A DNA stretch of 7,500 nt, taken from assembly GCA_958438185.1 (NCBI GenBank), contig CAUBQU010000058.1, forward strand, positions 1 through 7,500, written 5' to 3'. Source of the stretch: an uncultured Oscillospiraceae bacterium (lineage in GTDB: Bacteria; Bacillota; Clostridia; Oscillospirales; Oscillospiraceae). This document shows, piece after piece, positions 1 through 5,885 of this stretch. Position numbers and translations under genes: made by a program. The first letter of the stretch is position 1. The number at the start of each line of letters is the position of its first letter. A model generated the notes under the pieces. The model saw only the letters and a list, made by a program, of their open reading frames with translations. It did not search any database and was not told the origin of the DNA.

Positions 1-1
1 G

Positions 2-1531
2 GCCCGGGCCGGGATCGAAAAGCTGGTGCATCTGACGCCGCAGACGGCGCGGGTGCTGCGAGACAGCGAAGAGACGGTGCTTCCAGCGGAGCAGGTGCAG
101 GTCGGGGACCGGCTCCGCGTCCTGCCGGGGGAGAGTGTGCCCGTCGACGGAGTCATCCTCGCCGGGCAGACCTCGATCAACCAGGCGGTGATGACCGGGG
201 AGTCTCTGCCGGTCGACAAGACGGTCGGCGATCCGGTCTCCAGTGGGACGGTCAACCAATTCGGCGCGTTCGAGATGGAAGCGACGAAGGTGGGGGAGGA
301 CAGCGCCATCCAGCGGATGATCCGCCTGGTCCAGTCGGCGGACGCGGGGAAGGCGAAGATCGTCTCCCTGGCGGACCGCTGGGCGACATGGATCGTTGGA
401 ATTGCCCTGAGCGCAGCGGCGCTGACCTGGGCGATCTCCGGGCAGATCATCCGGGCGGTCACGATCCTCGTCGTGTTCTGCCCCTGCGCGCTGGTGCTGG
501 CGACGCCGACGGCCATTATGGCGGCCATCGGCAACGCGACGAAGCACGGGTTCCTGGTCCGGGAGGGCGACGCGTTGGAGCGGCTTGCCAAGGCGAAGGT
601 CATCGCCTTTGATAAGACGGGCACCCTGACCTATGGCACGCCGGAGGTCATCGCGGTAAGCGGGGACGCGGGCGAATTTTCGCAGGACGCGCTCTACCGG
701 CTGGCGGCTTCTGCGGAGCAGCTTTCGGAGCATCCGCTGGGCAAGGCCATTGTGGCCTGCTATAAAAAATCCGGCGGCGCGCTGGCGGAGGCGGCGGGCT
801 TTCAGATGATCCCGGGCCGGGGCGTCTGTGCACAGGTCGAGGGCAGGCGAGTGCTGGCCGGGAACCCGGCGCTGCTGCAGGAGCAGGGCGTCGAGATCAC
901 GCCGCCGGAGGCGCAGGCGTATCTGGCGCAGGGCTGCACTGTGATCTATCTCGCGGTGGACGGCGCGTTTTCCGGCTTCCTGGCTCTGGCGGACACGCTG
1001 CGCCAGGAGAGCGCGGCGATGATCACGGCAATATCTGCCCTGGGCGTGCAGCCGGTGCTGCTCACCGGCGACCATGAAAACGCCGCCAGAGCCATCGCAG
1101 ACAAGCTGCGCATCCGGGAACTGCGGGCCAACTGTCTGCCGGAGGATAAGCTGGAGGCCATCGGGGCGTACCAGCGCCAGGCCATGCCGGTTTGCATGAT
1201 CGGCGACGGTGTCAACGACGCCCCGGCGCTGAAAAAGGCGGACGTCGGCATCGCCATGGGCGGCGTGGGCAGCGATATCGCCGTCGACGCGGCGGATATC
1301 GCGCTGGTGGACGACGAGGTCAAGGAGCTGCCGCATCTGGTGGCCCTCTCCAAGCGGATGATGACGACCATCAAGGGGAATATGACCTTTTCCATGACGC
1401 TGAATTTTGTCGCCATCGCGCTGGCAATTCTTGGGACGCTGGACCCTGTGATCGGCGCGCTGGTCCATAATGCGGGCTCTGTGCTCGTCATCACCAACTC
1501 GGCATTCTTATTGAAATGGAGGAAAAAGTAA
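2..1531 (+). CDS. P1B-type heavy-metal-translocating ATPase, 5'-truncated by window edge
   Basis: This is an integral-membrane metal pump that drives a transition-metal ion across the cytoplasmic membrane using ATP. The reading frame is open from base 2 (ARAGIEKLVHLTPQTARVL), so the GTG at 26 is an internal valine and the true start, with TM1-TM4 and any metal-binding domain, lies upstream. Visible in order: the actuator loop with MTGES (about base 190), TM5, TM6 with the CPC metal site (479-487) in FCPCALVLATP, the phosphorylation motif DKTGT (Asp codon 611-613), the P1B-specific SEHPLG (about 723-740), the hinge GDGVNDAPAL (about 1202-1231), and TM7-TM8 ending in KWRKK. TM8 reads HNAGSVLVITNS. 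It lacks the MxxSS of copper pumps and the DxG of zinc/cadmium pumps, so the metal cannot be named. The family assignment is secure; the substrate is unknown. A strong terminator follows. Confidence 0.95.
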   Translation, partial: ARAGIEKLVHLTPQTARVLRDSEETVLPAEQVQVGDRLRVLPGESVPVDGVILAGQTSINQAVMTGESLPVDKTVGDPVSSGTVNQFGAFEMEATKVGEDSAIQRMIRLVQSADAGKAKIVSLADRWATWIVGIALSAAALTWAISGQIIRAVTILVVFCPCALVLATPTAIMAAIGNATKHGFLVREGDALERLAKAKVIAFDKTGTLTYGTPEVIAVSGDAGEFSQDALYRLAASAEQLSEHPLGKAIVACYKKSGGALAEAAGFQMIPGRGVCAQVEGRRVLAGNPALLQEQGVEITPPEAQAYLAQGCTVIYLAVDGAFSGFLALADTLRQESAAMITAISALGVQPVLLTGDHENAARAIADKLRIRELRANCLPEDKLEAIGAYQRQAMPVCMIGDGVNDAPALKKADVGIAMGGVGSDIAVDAADIALVDDEVKELPHLVALSKRMMTTIKGNMTFSMTLNFVAIALAILGTLDPVIGALVHNAGSVLVITNSAFLLKWRKK

Positions 1532-1575
1532 GGATCGTTGCCGTGGTCTGCGCGGTGCTGCTCATCGTCGCTTGA
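1516..1575 (+). CDS. Possible 19-aa hydrophobic micropeptide overlapping the ATPase end
   Basis: An ATG-initiated frame encodes MEEKVRIVAVVCAVLLIVA and then a TGA stop. It overlaps the last 16 bases of the metal ATPase gene in another frame and ends about 25 bases before the terminator. The charged head followed by about 13 hydrophobic residues would suit a single short membrane segment. No Shine-Dalgarno sequence lies in front of the ATG, so translation would depend on coupling to the upstream gene. It could equally be a chance frame; nothing but its composition and position supports it. Confidence 0.25.
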   Translation: MEEKVRIVAVVCAVLLIVA

Positions 1576-1600
1576 AAAACGGGTATGATATAAAAATGAA

Positions 1601-1646
1601 AAGCAGCCGTGCGGGTTTCAGGGGAAACCGGCATGGCTGCTTTTTT
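1601..1646. terminator. Strong bidirectional hairpin terminator between convergent genes
   Basis: The arms at 1601-1619 and 1624-1642 pair almost perfectly (AAGCAGCC with GGCTGCTT, then GTGC with GCAT, then GGTTTC with GAAACC). There is a single G/G mismatch (1613/1630) and a four-base AGGG loop. On the + strand the stem is followed by six T (1641-1646), which ends the metal-ATPase transcript. On the - strand the hairpin is followed by TTTTCATTTTTA, so it can also end the histidine-kinase operon arriving from the other side. Confidence 0.9.
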
Positions 1647-1666
1647 GCGATGAAAAATTGCTTTTA

Positions 1667-2557
1667 TTATGCGGGAAAGTCCAGGCGGATCGTCAGCTGG
1701 CCGGATTGGTAGGTCGCTGCGATGCGGCCGCCCATGCGCTCGGTCAGCAGCTTGGCGATGGACAGGCCCAGGCCGGTGGAGCGGCGGGCGGTCTCGACGG
1801 TGAAGAAGCGGTCGAAGAGGCGCGCGGCCTGGACCCGGGTCAGCTGGGGGGCCGGGTTTGTGAAGGTGACCGTCCCGTCCGGCGTCAGGCGGACGCGCAG
1901 GTCGCCTGCGGCGTATTTGACGGCGTTTGCCAGGAGATTGTCAAAGACCCGGCGCAGGGCGGCCCCGTCCAGGCAGCGGGGGACGGGGCACTCCGGCAGC
2001 TCAATGACAGGGGTGATGCCCTGGCGCTCCAGGGCGGGGCAGGCTGCCGCCAGGCTCTGCTCCAGCGCGTCGCGCAGGCAGAGGGGCGCGGGGGTCAGGC
2101 TATCTGCCTGGGCGGCCAGGAGGGTGTATTGGAAGAGCTCGTCGGTGAGGCCGCACATGGCCTGCGTCCGCTCCTGCACGATGGCAAGATAGCGGCTGGC
2201 GTCCGGCGGCAGCGGCTCCTGCTCCAGCAGCTCCAAATAGCCGCGGATGGCGGTCAGCGGGGTCCGCAGGTCGTGGGAGATATTGGTGATGGCGGCTTTC
2301 AGCGCGGCGTCACCATGCTGCAGCCGCAGCCGCTCGGCCCGGAGGGCCTGCAGCTGGGTGTTGATCTCGCTGGCCAGGGCCCGCACGGCCCGGTCGCCGG
2401 TGGAAAGGCAGAGGAGGGTGTTCGTCTCCGTCTGCATTTTTTCCGCGAGGCCCGCGGCGACCTCGCGGATGCCGCGCCGCACGGACCAGAGCCGCGCCAG
2501 GGCGGCAAGCGCCGCTAGGGCGCAGGCGGCAAGCAGGGCCCAGTAGCAAACTTCCAT
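1667..2557 (-). CDS. Sensor histidine kinase with minimal sensing region
   Basis: This is a membrane-bound histidine kinase of 296 residues that should phosphorylate the response regulator encoded at the head of the same cassette. One clear membrane segment lies at about residues 5-24, with almost nothing outside the cell, followed by a charged linker (about 26-85). The H-box is NISHDLRTPLTAIRGY with phospho-acceptor His95. The N-box is FDNLLANAVKYA (Asn207/Asn211), the F-box is LFDRFF (about 248-252), and the ATP-lid glycine motif is STGLGLS (about 260-266). The usual DxGxG G1 box is not recognisable; TFTNPAP (231-237) occupies its place. The start is set by AAGGAG eight bases before the ATG. 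The gene lies 21 bp after the permease and is last in the operon. Kinases lacking an extracellular sensor and paired with ABC transporters often detect peptide antibiotics through, or together with, the transporter; applying that here is inference. Confidence 0.93.
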   Translation of the reverse strand: MEVCYWALLAACALAALAALARLWSVRRGIREVAAGLAEKMQTETNTLLCLSTGDRAVRALASEINTQLQALRAERLRLQHGDAALKAAITNISHDLRTPLTAIRGYLELLEQEPLPPDASRYLAIVQERTQAMCGLTDELFQYTLLAAQADSLTPAPLCLRDALEQSLAAACPALERQGITPVIELPECPVPRCLDGAALRRVFDNLLANAVKYAAGDLRVRLTPDGTVTFTNPAPQLTRVQAARLFDRFFTVETARRSTGLGLSIAKLLTERMGGRIAATYQSGQLTIRLDFPA

Positions 2558-2578
2558 ATCGGTCGCTCCTTTTTGCGT

Positions 2579-3391
2579 TTATTTCAAATCCTTCCGCTCA
2601 AACAGGCCCAGGCCGCAGCCGCAGGTGGCCAGGGTGATGACCAAGGAGGCGGCCAGGGCGGCAAGCGGGTGGGTCAGCTCCTCGTTGGCAAGCAGGATGG
2701 CCTGGCCCGTCGGCAGGATGTGCACGATGGCCTGGTACACCTGCCGCAGCGCGCCGGAGACATAATCGGGATTTGGGGCTTCGTCGCCGACGACAAAGCC
2801 GGAGCTGGTGATGACCGCGCCGGAGGCGAACTGCGGCTCGCACAGGGCGTTATAGCAGAAGCTTGCCAGGACGATGAGCCCCAGCACCAGCAAAAGGCAC
2901 GTCACGGCAGACGCGGCCCGGTTGGGAAGCAGCATGCAGACCAGGGTCAAAATTGCGCTGATGGCCGCCGTCATGGCGAGGATCAGCGCCGCCGTCTTGG
3001 CCAGCTGCAGGGCCGGGAAGGTGAACCACCCGAGCTTTGGCACGCTGGCAAGGCCCCCCAGCAGCCAGGCGAGGACGATGAAAAAGCACCCCGCCGTCGC
3101 CGTGAGGAAATACGCGCCGTAGATGGCGGCGCGGCTGTGCCCGGCGATACACTTGTTGCGCAGGGTCCCGTCCTGGTACTCCAGGCCGAGGAAGAGACTG
3201 AGAAAGGCCGCGTGGAGGATCGGGAGAAAGGGGTAGACCTGGGTCAGTGCTGTGTCCAGCGGCATGGCGTCCTCCCCGCCGGGGCTGCGCAGAAGATAGA
3301 CGGCGGTAAAGACGAAGGCCAGCGCCGCGCTGCACCAGAATGCTTTGCTCTTGCGCAGGCAGAAAAAATTGGCTCGCAGCAGCTTACGCAT
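2579..3391 (-). CDS. ABC-2 type transporter permease
   Basis: This is a polytopic membrane protein that forms the transmembrane part of the exporter energised by the ATPase encoded just upstream. It has about six hydrophobic stretches. TM1 begins near residue 16, and an EYQDGTLRNKCIAGHSR segment after TM2 matches the cytoplasmic coupling region typical of ABC-2 permeases. A hydrophilic loop containing PNPDYVSGALRQVYQ and LPTGQAI precedes the last membrane segment. The ATG at 3391 (270 aa) is preferred over the in-frame GTG at 3400, because GGGAGG sits eight bases before the ATG but directly abuts the GTG. The start overlaps the ATPase stop by 8 bp, implying translational coupling. The substrate is unknown; a hydrophobic peptide antibiotic or lipid-linked compound is the usual guess for this architecture. 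Confidence 0.88.
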   Translation of the reverse strand: MRKLLRANFFCLRKSKAFWCSAALAFVFTAVYLLRSPGGEDAMPLDTALTQVYPFLPILHAAFLSLFLGLEYQDGTLRNKCIAGHSRAAIYGAYFLTATAGCFFIVLAWLLGGLASVPKLGWFTFPALQLAKTAALILAMTAAISAILTLVCMLLPNRAASAVTCLLLVLGLIVLASFCYNALCEPQFASGAVITSSGFVVGDEAPNPDYVSGALRQVYQAIVHILPTGQAILLANEELTHPLAALAASLVITLATCGCGLGLFERKDLK

Positions 3392-4298
3392 GGCGCGCAC
3401 CTCCCATCAGATCGAGATAGAAGCTCTCCAGGCTCTCCTCGCGGGGGTGGATGCTGCCGATGGTGCAGTGGGCGGCCTGGGCGCGGGAGACCAGGTCGCT
3501 GACCGCCAGCTCGGCAAACACGTCGGCGGTGCGGTCGTCCAGAATGCGGTAGGGGACCTGCAGCGGCTCCAGCGCCCGGGCCAGGGCGCGGACGTCGCTG
3601 ACTTCGACGCGGATGCACTTGCGGCACTGGACCTCCAGCGCTTCGGCGCTCATCTCCCGGACCATGCGCCCTGCGTCGAGGAAGCCGTAGTGGGTAGCCA
3701 GGCGGGCCAGCTCGTCGAGCATGTGGCTGGAGATCAGGAACGTGATGCCCTGCTCCCGGTTCAGCTTTAGAATCAGCTCTCGCATCTCGATCATGCCCTG
3801 GGGGCCCAGCCCGTTGGTGGGCTCGTCGAGAATGAGGAAGTCCGGACGCCCGGCCAGGGCCATGGCGATGCACAGCCGCTGGCATATCCCGAGGGAGAAG
3901 GCCCGGGCCCGCTTGCTGCCCGCGCCCTCCAGGCCCACCAGCCGCAGCAGGTCCGAAATGCCACGCTCTGACGGAAGGCCCAGCACCCGGTACTGCTGGC
4001 GGAGATTCTCCGCCGCCGTCATGCCCAGGTAGATCAAGGGCGTCTCGACCACCGCGCCCATTCTGCGGCGGGCGCGGGCGAGGCGGGGGTCGGGGTATTT
4101 GGCCCCGTAGAGGGTGTAGCTGCCGCCCGTCGGGGCCTGCAGGCCGCAGATAAGGCGGATGAGTGTCGTTTTCCCGGCGCCGTTGCGGCCGACAAAGCCG
4201 TAGATCGCGCCCTGGGGGATGCGCATGGTCAAGCCGTCCAGCGCGATGCCGCCGCGGTAGTGCTTGGTCAGCGCGTTTGTTTCAAGCACATATTCCAT
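3384..4298 (-). CDS. ABC transporter ATP-binding protein, BcrA/lantibiotic-protection type
   Basis: This is the cytoplasmic ATPase of a two-component ABC exporter, 304 residues: a nucleotide-binding domain of about 215 residues plus a C-terminal extension of the kind seen in BcrA-like proteins. Visible motifs are Walker A GRNGAGKTT (Lys43), the degenerate signature SLGICQ (135-140), Walker B FLILDE (154-159, Glu159) and the switch His192 in ISSHMLDE. The D-loop reads NGLGPQG, with Gly165 where almost all relatives have Asp (codon GGC rather than GAC). The start follows AAAGGAGG by 11 bases. The gene overlaps the permease by 8 bp and follows the response-regulator gene after 85 bp that contain operator-like repeats. 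The family call is firm; the substrate (bacitracin- or lantibiotic-like peptide) is inferred from relatives only. Confidence 0.93.
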   Translation of the reverse strand: MEYVLETNALTKHYRGGIALDGLTMRIPQGAIYGFVGRNGAGKTTLIRLICGLQAPTGGSYTLYGAKYPDPRLARARRRMGAVVETPLIYLGMTAAENLRQQYRVLGLPSERGISDLLRLVGLEGAGSKRARAFSLGICQRLCIAMALAGRPDFLILDEPTNGLGPQGMIEMRELILKLNREQGITFLISSHMLDELARLATHYGFLDAGRMVREMSAEALEVQCRKCIRVEVSDVRALARALEPLQVPYRILDDRTADVFAELAVSDLVSRAQAAHCTIGSIHPREESLESFYLDLMGGARHA

Positions 4299-4313
4299 GA
4301 ATGAAGATACCTC

Positions 4314-4348
4314 CTTTTGCCTGATGGGGCCAGTTTAGCAGGCAAAAG
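4314..4348 (-). repeat. Inverted repeat enclosing the -10 element and masking the ATPase ribosome binding site
   Basis: On the - strand CTTTTGCCTG (4348-4339) is perfectly complementary to CAGGCAAAAG (4323-4314), with 15 bases between them. The right arm contains the first part of the AAAGGAGG ribosome binding site of the ABC ATPase. The loop contains the proposed -10 TAAACT. There is no T-run after it, so it is not an intrinsic terminator. Confidence 0.6.
4332..4340 (-). promoter_or_regulatory. Extended -10 promoter element for the ABC transporter/kinase genes
   Basis: On the - strand the sequence TGCTAAACT matches an extended -10 (TGn followed by a TAAACT hexamer, four of six consensus positions). 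No acceptable -35 lies 16-18 bp upstream; that position reads CCGCCT between two TTGAC boxes. This is what an activator-dependent promoter would look like. Transcription would start near 4325, giving a leader of about 27 bases. Confidence 0.45.
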
Positions 4349-4388
4349 TCAAGCAGGCGGTCAAGGAAATTGTCAAGCTTTTGTCAAA
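4348..4388 (-). promoter_or_regulatory. Four TTGAC direct repeats, likely response-regulator operator
   Basis: On the - strand the core TTGAC occurs at 4387-4383, 4376-4372, 4364-4360 and 4352-4348, each separated by 6 or 7 bases, so the repeat phase is 11, 12 and 12 bp. The last three copies are CTTGAC. Direct repeats at about one helical turn are the usual binding pattern of OmpR-family regulators. The array lies directly upstream of the -10 element of the ABC transporter genes and begins within the last codons of the response-regulator gene. The role is inferred from spacing and position. Confidence 0.65.
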
Positions 4389-5046
4389 GTTTCAGCCGGA
4401 AGCCGATGCCCCAGACGGCTTCGATGCAGTCGCGGCCGATGTGGCTTGCCAGCTTGCGGCGCAGGTTGCTGATATGCTGCCGGAGGGAGCGCTCGGTGCA
4501 GTCCGGCGTATCGGCGCTGATGCGGTCGAGGAGCACGGACCGGGCCAGGACCTGGCCGGGGTTTTGCAGCAGCAGCTTTAAAATCGCGTATTCCGTCCGC
4601 GTCAGCACCACCGGCGCGCCGTCTGCCGTGACGGCGTGGGAGGCGGTGTCCAGCCGCAGCGGGCCGCAGGTGTAGACGGCCCCCAGCGGCGCGCCCTGCC
4701 GCTCCCGCAGCCGCACGGCGACGCGGGCCAGCAGCTCCTTTGTCTCAAAGGGCTTGGTGAGATAGTCCGCAGCGCCGCCCAGCAGGAGGGAGACCTTGTC
4801 CGCCACCGCCGCCTTGGCGCTGACGACGATCACCGGGATGCCCGCAAGCTTTGGCAGGAGCGCCTCGCCGGACAGGCCCGGCAGCATCAGGTCCAGCAGG
4901 ATCGGGTCCGGCTGCTGCGCCTTGAGAAGCAGCAGCGCCTCCGTCCCGGCGTAGGCCCGGAGGTTCCGGTAGCCCGCGCGGGTGAGGACCTCTTGCGCAA
5001 GATCGCCGATGGTCTCATCGTCGTCAAGGATCAGGATCGTCTGCAT
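4384..5046 (-). CDS. OmpR/PhoB-family two-component response regulator
   Basis: This is a cytoplasmic DNA-binding regulator of 220 residues, the normal full length for the family. The receiver domain (about 1-115) carries the acidic pocket Asp8-Asp10, phospho-acceptor Asp52 in LLDLMLPGLSG, switch residue Ser76 in VVSAKA and the conserved Lys98 in LTKPF. The C-terminal winged-helix domain (about 125-220) contains LTRTEYAILKLLL, the recognition-helix region RSLRQHISNLRRKL and the closing WGIGFRL. It is transcribed first in a cassette with an ABC exporter and a histidine kinase. Its likely target is the TTGAC repeat array directly after its own stop codon. The ribosome binding site is weak (AAAGG about 12 bases before the ATG), suggesting low expression, although its promoter is near consensus. 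Confidence 0.94.
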   Translation of the reverse strand: MQTILILDDDETIGDLAQEVLTRAGYRNLRAYAGTEALLLLKAQQPDPILLDLMLPGLSGEALLPKLAGIPVIVVSAKAAVADKVSLLLGGAADYLTKPFETKELLARVAVRLRERQGAPLGAVYTCGPLRLDTASHAVTADGAPVVLTRTEYAILKLLLQNPGQVLARSVLLDRISADTPDCTERSLRQHISNLRRKLASHIGRDCIEAVWGIGFRLKL

Positions 5047-5088
5047 GGGCTGCCACCGCCTTTCTTCTTACTTTCTTGCTTAAAAATC

Positions 5089-5116
5089 ATGATACGGACG
5101 GGGCGCAGAATGTCAA
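5089..5116 (-). promoter_or_regulatory. Sigma-A-type promoter of the response-regulator gene
   Basis: On the - strand there is a perfect -35 TTGACA (5116-5111), a 16-bp spacer and a -10 TATCAT (5094-5089, five of six consensus). Transcription would start near 5082, about 36 bases before the ATG at 5046. The -35 sits within CTTGAC, identical to the repeats upstream of the ABC genes, but only one copy is present here. Confidence 0.7.
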
Positions 5117-5154
5117 GGGGCGCGGGAGCGCAGCGCATTTTGCCGGATTTGCCG

Positions 5155-5183
5155 TTGCGCCCGGCGGCGCGGGAGGGTATAAT
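5155..5183 (+). promoter_or_regulatory. Sigma-A-type promoter of the FmdE-family gene
   Basis: A perfect -10 TATAAT (5178-5183) lies 17 bp after TTGCGC (5155-5160), a weak -35 matching three of six positions. The predicted start near 5190 leaves a leader of about 50 bases before the ATG at 5239. The promoter diverges from that of the response regulator; the two -35 hexamers are about 40 bp apart. Confidence 0.6.
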
Positions 5184-5238
5184 AGAGAAGAAAAACGGAA
5201 AACCGGTGCGGCGCGCCCCGGAGAAAAGGAGAAAGACA

Positions 5239-5766
5239 ATGCACGAGGCACTTTGGGAAAAATGTGTGGAATTTCACGGCCACGCCTGCGGCGGGCTGGC
5301 GCTGGGCTACCGGGCGGCGCTGTACGCCGCGCAGCTGCTGGATGTGACGGCGGCGGAGGATGAGGAGCTGGTCTGCATCGCGGAAACAGATGCCTGCGGC
5401 GTCGATGCGATCCAGGTCGTGCTGCATTGCAGCGTCGGGAAGGGGAATCTGCTCTTTCACCTGACAGGGAAGCAGGCGTTTTCGTTTTACCGGCGGGACA
5501 CCGGCGCGTCTGTCCGCCTGGTGGCCGGGGCGCGGCTCAAGGGGCTGACGAAGCAGGAGAGCCGGGCCCATTATCTGCAAAGCCCGGCGGCGGACCTTTT
5601 TGCCGTCACGCCGGTGCGGCTGCCGCTGCCGGAAAAGGCGCAGAATTTTGAGAGCTACCCCTGCGCCATCTGCGGGGAGCTGGTCGCCGCGCCGTGGATC
5701 CGCTTCCAGGATGGGCAGATGCGGTGCCTGGACTGCGCCGCGCCCTACCGGCGGCTGGATCTTTGA
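5239..5766 (+). CDS. FmdE-family protein with C-terminal zinc ribbon
   Basis: This is a soluble protein of 175 residues. Residues 1-130 resemble the FmdE domain named after subunit E of formylmethanofuran dehydrogenase. The signature EFHGHACGGLALGYR (His13, His15, Cys17) is at the N-terminus and TDACGVDAIQ (Cys53) follows. The C-terminus has a four-cysteine zinc ribbon, CAIC (142-145) and CLDC (163-166). The start is fixed by AAAGGAG about eight bases upstream of the ATG, although the same frame stays open far upstream. In bacteria without methanofuran this family has no settled function; metal binding and a link to molybdenum or tungsten enzymes have been suggested. No molybdoenzyme gene is seen nearby. 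It is probably monocistronic. The family call is confident; the function is unknown. Confidence 0.87.
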   Translation: MHEALWEKCVEFHGHACGGLALGYRAALYAAQLLDVTAAEDEELVCIAETDACGVDAIQVVLHCSVGKGNLLFHLTGKQAFSFYRRDTGASVRLVAGARLKGLTKQESRAHYLQSPAADLFAVTPVRLPLPEKAQNFESYPCAICGELVAAPWIRFQDGQMRCLDCAAPYRRLDL

Positions 5767-5776
5767 CCGGTTTTTT
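5747..5776 (+). terminator. Possible weak terminator overlapping the FmdE stop
   Basis: ACCGG (5747-5751) can pair with CCGGT (5767-5771) across a 15-base loop, followed by a run of six T (5771-5776). The stem is only five base pairs and starts inside the coding region, so termination may be partial and transcription could continue into the deacetylase gene. Confidence 0.35.
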
Positions 5777-5885
5777 AGAATTTGCGCGAAACATCGCAGA
5801 ATAACGCCGCCGCCCCGGGGAGACACTAAGGACAAAGCCAAAACGTGCGCGGAACACAAAAAATTGCACCAGGGGGCGGGAATGC

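Noticed and set aside
26..28. GTG as the start of the P-type ATPase
   Set aside because: The frame is open to the window edge with conserved-looking residues before it, and a complete pump needs four more membrane segments upstream.
1658..2518. Long + strand open frame (286 codons) opposite the histidine kinase
   Set aside because: It is antisense to a gene with intact kinase motifs. Its product is rich in Gly, Gln, Arg and Ala with no recognisable domain, as expected from the high GC third positions of the opposite strand.
3398..3400. GTG start for the permease
   Set aside because: The ribosome binding site GGGAGG abuts this codon, while the ATG nine bases downstream has the correct spacing.
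2573..3502. Long + strand open frame (309 codons) opposite the permease and ATPase end
   Set aside because: It has low-complexity Gly/Gln/Arg composition, spans the junction of two well-supported minus-strand genes and has no ribosome binding site.
5119..5175. Ten-base direct repeat GGCGCGGGAG (5119-5128 and 5166-5175)
   Set aside because: In a GC-rich intergenic region a repeat of this length is likely by chance, and the copies lie at unrelated positions relative to the two promoters.
4636..5238. Upstream in-frame extension of the FmdE-family protein
   Set aside because: The frame is open, but the extension is antisense to the response regulator, has random composition, and a good AAAGGAG plus a promoter point to the ATG at 5239.
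5767..5885. Sporulation-type (sigma-F/G) promoter before the deacetylase
   Set aside because: A GAATA element is present at 5799-5803, but no convincing -10 partner lies at the right distance.
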